From NCBI GenBank assembly GCA_040429635.1, contig CP158972.1, positions 1,994,001 through 2,058,000 on the forward strand: a stretch of 64,000 bases of DNA. Direction: 5' to 3'. This document shows positions 60,903-64,000 of the stretch, one piece after another; position 1 is the stretch's first letter; each line of letters starts with the position of its first letter. Both the position numbers and the translations under genes were made by a program. Source of the stretch: Tamlana crocina. Its GTDB lineage: Bacteria > Bacteroidota > Bacteroidia > Flavobacteriales > Flavobacteriaceae. A model generated the notes under the pieces. That model searched no databases. It was not told the DNA's origin and saw only the letters and a list, made by a program, of their open reading frames with translations.

Positions 60903-62969
60903 ATGGCTGAATTAGAAATTCCTACAGATAATAAATACATAAACAGAGAAATAAGTTGGTTGCATTTTAATGCGCGAGTAATGCAAGAAGCTGAAGACGA
61001 AACGGTTCCGTTGATTGAGCGACTTCGGTTTTTGGGCATTTTCTCCAATAATTTAGATGAATTTTTTAAAGTGCGCTATGCTACAGTTAAGCGTATTGTT
61101 GAGGCCGGAAAAGGAGGAAAGAGCGAATTGGGGGGCATACGTGCAGAAGAATTGCTCGAAATCATCACACAAATCGTTATTGATCAACAAACCGAAAGCT
61201 TACGTGTACTCAATGCCATTCGCGAAAAGCTTAAGGAAGAAAACATTTATATAATCAACGAAACGGAAATTACTAGTGAGCAACACGATTATATAAAGGA
61301 ATATTTCCTTAAAACGGTTAGCCCTGCGTTGGTTACCATTATTTTAAATGATTCGGTGGTACTTCCAAATCTAAAAGACAGTGCCGCATATTTGGCCGTA
61401 AAAATGGTGATGCCCGGTAACAAGAAACAATTCGCGCTTATAGAAATTCCGAAAACGGTAGATCGTTTCGTGGTACTGCCCAAACAGGATGGCAAAGATT
61501 ATATTATTATGATTGATGATTTGCTGCGTCATTGCCTCAGTGATATTTTCAACATATTTAATTATAAGAGCATTTCGGCGCACATGATTAAGATTACCCG
61601 AGATGGCGAATTGGATTTTGAAAGCGATTTGAGTAAAAGTTTTATTGAGAAAATATCCGATAGTGTTAAACACAGACAAGTGGGAGAACCGGTAAGGTTT
61701 GTTTACGATAAAACTATTGACGAAGAAACGCTTCATTATTTAATGCAAAAAATGGGTATCGATAGTACTGATAGTATCATTCCAGGAGGGCGATACCATA
61801 ATAGGAGAGACTATATGGGTTTCCCTAGTTTGGGACGAACCGATTTAATGTACGATAAAATTGAAGCCTTACCCATAAAAAACTTAAGTCTTCAGGACAG
61901 TATATTTCCGCCTATTGCGAAAAAGGATTATTTGCTGCATGCACCATACCAAACCTTTTCGTACGTGGTGAAATTTTTACGCGAAGCTGCTTTAGATCCA
62001 ACTGTAAAAACCATTAAGATTACCATATATCGCTTGGCGGAGATATCGCATATTGCGAGTTCACTTATTAATGCTGCCATTAACGGAAAATCGGTTACGG
62101 TATCCATTGAGCTCCGTGCCCGTTTTGATGAGCAGGCTAATATCGATTATGCCCAACAGATGAAGGATGAGGGCGTTAACCTTATTTTTGGTGTTCCTGG
62201 ACTAAAAGTGCACAGTAAAATGTGTGTCATTGAGCGCGAAGAAGGCAAAAAAGTAAAGCGCTATGGTTTTATAAGCACAGGAAACTTCAATGAATCTACC
62301 GCCAAAGTGTATACCGATTATACCTTGTTTACTGCCAATCAAAAAATACTAAAGGATGTCGATAAAATATTCTCATTTTTTGAAGCCAATTACAGAATAA
62401 ACCGATACAAGCACCTTATTGTTTCGCCACATTATACCAAAAAGGAAATTTTCAAATTAATCGATAAGGAAATCGAAAAAGTTAAAAATGGTGAAGAAGG
62501 ACTTATCAGGCTAAAAATGAATAGTATTTCGAGCTACCCCATGGTCGATAAACTATACGAAGCCAGCCGTTCGGGTGTTAAAGTGCAAATGATTGTTAGA
62601 GGGCTTTGTTGTTTGATTCCCGGTGTTGAGGGCATGAGCGAAAATATCGAAGTCATCAGTGTAGTCGATAAATTTTTGGAGCATTCAAGAATTTATATCT
62701 TTGGAAAGGATGAAGCATCCAAACTTTATATTTCGTCTGCCGATTGGATGACCCGAAACATTGAAAATAGGGTAGAGGTTAGCTGCCCCATTTATGATGC
62801 CGATATTAAACAGGAAATTATTGATACCTTCAACATCAGTTGGAACGATAATGTTAAAGCCCGTTTGCTTAACGACGAACAGGAAAATAAATATCTCGTG
62901 AACAACAAACCCAAAGTAAGATCGCAGTTTGCTATTTACGATTATTACCAAAAAAAATTAGAAGACTAA
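60903..62969 (+). CDS. ppk1: Polyphosphate kinase 1
   Basis: 688 residues, standard PPK1 size. N-terminal REISWLHFNARVMQEAED and the FSNNLDEFFKVRYA motif, then the phospholipase-D-like catalytic domains with KVHSKMCVIER (His near 437, the phosphorylated histidine, E. coli His435 equivalent), STGNFNESTAKVYTD, and the later HSRIYIFGKD and SADWMTRNIENRVE motifs. It reversibly makes polyphosphate from ATP at the membrane or in granules. The next gene (ppx) starts 1 base after its stop, so the two are coupled; sixA lies upstream on the same strand. Confidence 0.97.
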   Translation: MAELEIPTDNKYINREISWLHFNARVMQEAEDETVPLIERLRFLGIFSNNLDEFFKVRYATVKRIVEAGKGGKSELGGIRAEELLEIITQIVIDQQTESLRVLNAIREKLKEENIYIINETEITSEQHDYIKEYFLKTVSPALVTIILNDSVVLPNLKDSAAYLAVKMVMPGNKKQFALIEIPKTVDRFVVLPKQDGKDYIIMIDDLLRHCLSDIFNIFNYKSISAHMIKITRDGELDFESDLSKSFIEKISDSVKHRQVGEPVRFVYDKTIDEETLHYLMQKMGIDSTDSIIPGGRYHNRRDYMGFPSLGRTDLMYDKIEALPIKNLSLQDSIFPPIAKKDYLLHAPYQTFSYVVKFLREAALDPTVKTIKITIYRLAEISHIASSLINAAINGKSVTVSIELRARFDEQANIDYAQQMKDEGVNLIFGVPGLKVHSKMCVIEREEGKKVKRYGFISTGNFNESTAKVYTDYTLFTANQKILKDVDKIFSFFEANYRINRYKHLIVSPHYTKKEIFKLIDKEIEKVKNGEEGLIRLKMNSISSYPMVDKLYEASRSGVKVQMIVRGLCCLIPGVEGMSENIEVISVVDKFLEHSRIYIFGKDEASKLYISSADWMTRNIENRVEVSCPIYDADIKQEIIDTFNISWNDNVKARLLNDEQENKYLVNNKPKVRSQFAIYDYYQKKLED

Positions 62970-62970
62970 T

Positions 62971-63876
62971 ATGCTCTCAATCAAAAAGTATGCAGCCATC
63001 GACATTGGTTCAAACGCCGTAAGGTTACTTATTTCAAACATTATTGAACAAAAAGGTAAGCCCGTAACGTTTAAAAAAAACTCGTTGGTGCGTGTTCCAA
63101 TCCGTTTGGGTGCAGATGTTTTTGTAAAGAATAAAATTTCCAAAGAAAATACCGAACGTATTCTCGATACCATGTTGGCTTTTAAATTGCTGATGAAATC
63201 TCATAAAGTGGTTAAATACAAAGCATGTGCTACTTCGGCCATGAGGGAATCGGCCAACGGTAAAAAAATTGTTGAACAGGTGTTGGAACATTCGGGCATT
63301 AGTATTGATGTAATTGGGGGCGAAGAAGAAGCGGCCATTATTGCGGCCACTGATTTGGACAAGTATATAGACCCCAACAAAACGTATTTATACGTTGATG
63401 TGGGTGGTGGTAGTACCGAGTTTACCGTAATAGACCGTGGTAACCAAGTAGCTTCGCGTTCCTTTAAAATAGGTACGGTGCGTTTGCTCAACGATATGGT
63501 TTTAAACGAATCGTGGCAAGAACTAAGGGAATGGATTGGTGAAAACGTTAAAGAGTACGAAAAAATTTCGGTTTTGGGGTCCGGTGGAAACATCAACAAA
63601 ATATTTAAAATCTCTGGAAAAGCTTTAGGGAAACCGCTTTCGTATTTTTATATGACTTCGTATTACAACACGCTTCAGTCGTATTCTTACGAAGAACGTA
63701 TTTCAGAATTAGGGCTTAATCAAGACCGTGCCGACGTAATTATTCCGGCCATGCGCATATACCTCTCGGCTATGAAATGGAGCGGTGCAAAAGATATTTT
63801 TGTGCCTAAAATTGGACTGGCCGACGGCATTATAAAAAGTATATACTACGATACCGTTTCTAGCAATACACAGTAA
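62971..63876 (+). CDS. ppx: Ppx/GppA-family exopolyphosphatase
   Basis: 301 residues, about the size of the two core ASKHA-fold domains without the C-terminal HD-like part found in E. coli Ppx (513 residues). Nucleotide/phosphate motifs: AAIDIGSNAVRLLI (7-20), YKACATSAMRES, EEEAAIIAATDL, VDVGGGSTEF (near 145) and VLGSGGNINKI. It removes terminal phosphate from polyphosphate (or pentaphosphate from pppGpp). It follows ppk1 by a single base, so synthesis and breakdown of polyphosphate share one transcript. Substrate preference between polyphosphate and pppGpp cannot be told from the sequence. Confidence 0.93.
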   Translation: MLSIKKYAAIDIGSNAVRLLISNIIEQKGKPVTFKKNSLVRVPIRLGADVFVKNKISKENTERILDTMLAFKLLMKSHKVVKYKACATSAMRESANGKKIVEQVLEHSGISIDVIGGEEEAAIIAATDLDKYIDPNKTYLYVDVGGGSTEFTVIDRGNQVASRSFKIGTVRLLNDMVLNESWQELREWIGENVKEYEKISVLGSGGNINKIFKISGKALGKPLSYFYMTSYYNTLQSYSYEERISELGLNQDRADVIIPAMRIYLSAMKWSGAKDIFVPKIGLADGIIKSIYYDTVSSNTQ

Positions 63877-64000
63877 AATTTTGCACTTCAGCCTTTTAGT
63901 TGCTTTGTTTTGAAATTATAATTTATATTCGTGCATATTATTAATTATAACCCAAATCTATTAATAATGAGCAAGCCATAATGATGAATTTCAGCGACTT

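Noticed and set aside
63877..64000. New gene starting at 63981 (ATGATGAAT) with TATATTCG upstream
   Set aside because: Only six codons before the window ends; neither start nor product can be supported.
1..64000. tRNA, rRNA, insertion sequence or prophage genes
   Set aside because: No such genes or transposase-like frames were recognised by reading both strands; a tRNA search program could still find something missed.

Overview
The window looks like chromosomal DNA of a flavobacterium, probably a marine or gliding member of the Flavobacteriaceae. It carries two PorP/SprF-type membrane proteins next to giant adhesin-like proteins with type B (CHU_C-like) type IX secretion tails, OmpA/PD40/TPR outer-membrane proteins, a bacillithiol synthase (bshA), AT-rich intergenic DNA, and several promoter boxes of the Bacteroidota form TAnnTTTG. 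No rRNA, tRNA, CRISPR array, prophage or transposase was seen. The window opens inside a sulfurtransferase gene.

Layout. 1-5 kb: the end of a mercaptopyruvate sulfurtransferase, then a leftward group of a DUF4139 protein with an inserted SusC-like N-terminal module, a DCC-family thiol protein and a TPR/LuxR-type membrane regulator. A pair of REP-like palindromes lies among them. 5.2-6.8 kb: a lipoprotein related to cholesterol-dependent cytolysins that lacks the cholesterol-binding undecapeptide. 6.9-15.3 kb: housekeeping and metabolic genes (MutS2 without Smr, RecG, a PHP phosphoesterase with two ACT domains, an M1 aminopeptidase). 15.3-22.4 kb: adhesin cassette 1 (a 2027-residue PKD/Ig/SprB-repeat protein followed by PorP/SprF). 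22.6-31.7 kb: patatin lipase, a small membrane protein, an FMN-dependent glutamate synthase-like protein, an AsmA-like protein, UvrD helicase, a remnant of a universal stress protein, a split-barrel flavoprotein and a lipoprotein. 31.8-40 kb: envelope genes (ridA and lptD leftward; amidase, MCE/MlaD, two heterodisulfide-reductase-like Fe-S proteins and a small conserved protein rightward). 40-46.3 kb: GH3 glycosidase/beta-lactamase fusion, bshA, a GH3-auxin-type acyl-amido synthetase and a small zinc protease. 46.3-59.8 kb: adhesin cassette 2, apparently a five-gene operon of a small secreted protein, a 2634-residue repeat protein, PorP/SprF and two paralogous OmpA/PD40 proteins, ending at a strong terminator. 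60.3-63.9 kb: a polyphosphate/phosphatase cluster (sixA, ppk1, ppx).

The most distinctive elements are the cytolysin-like lipoprotein beside a divergent TPR/HTH regulator, the two complete type IX adhesin cassettes (the second with layered tandem duplications inside its adhesin), and several small regulatory repeats. All family assignments were made by reading the sequence, without database searches.
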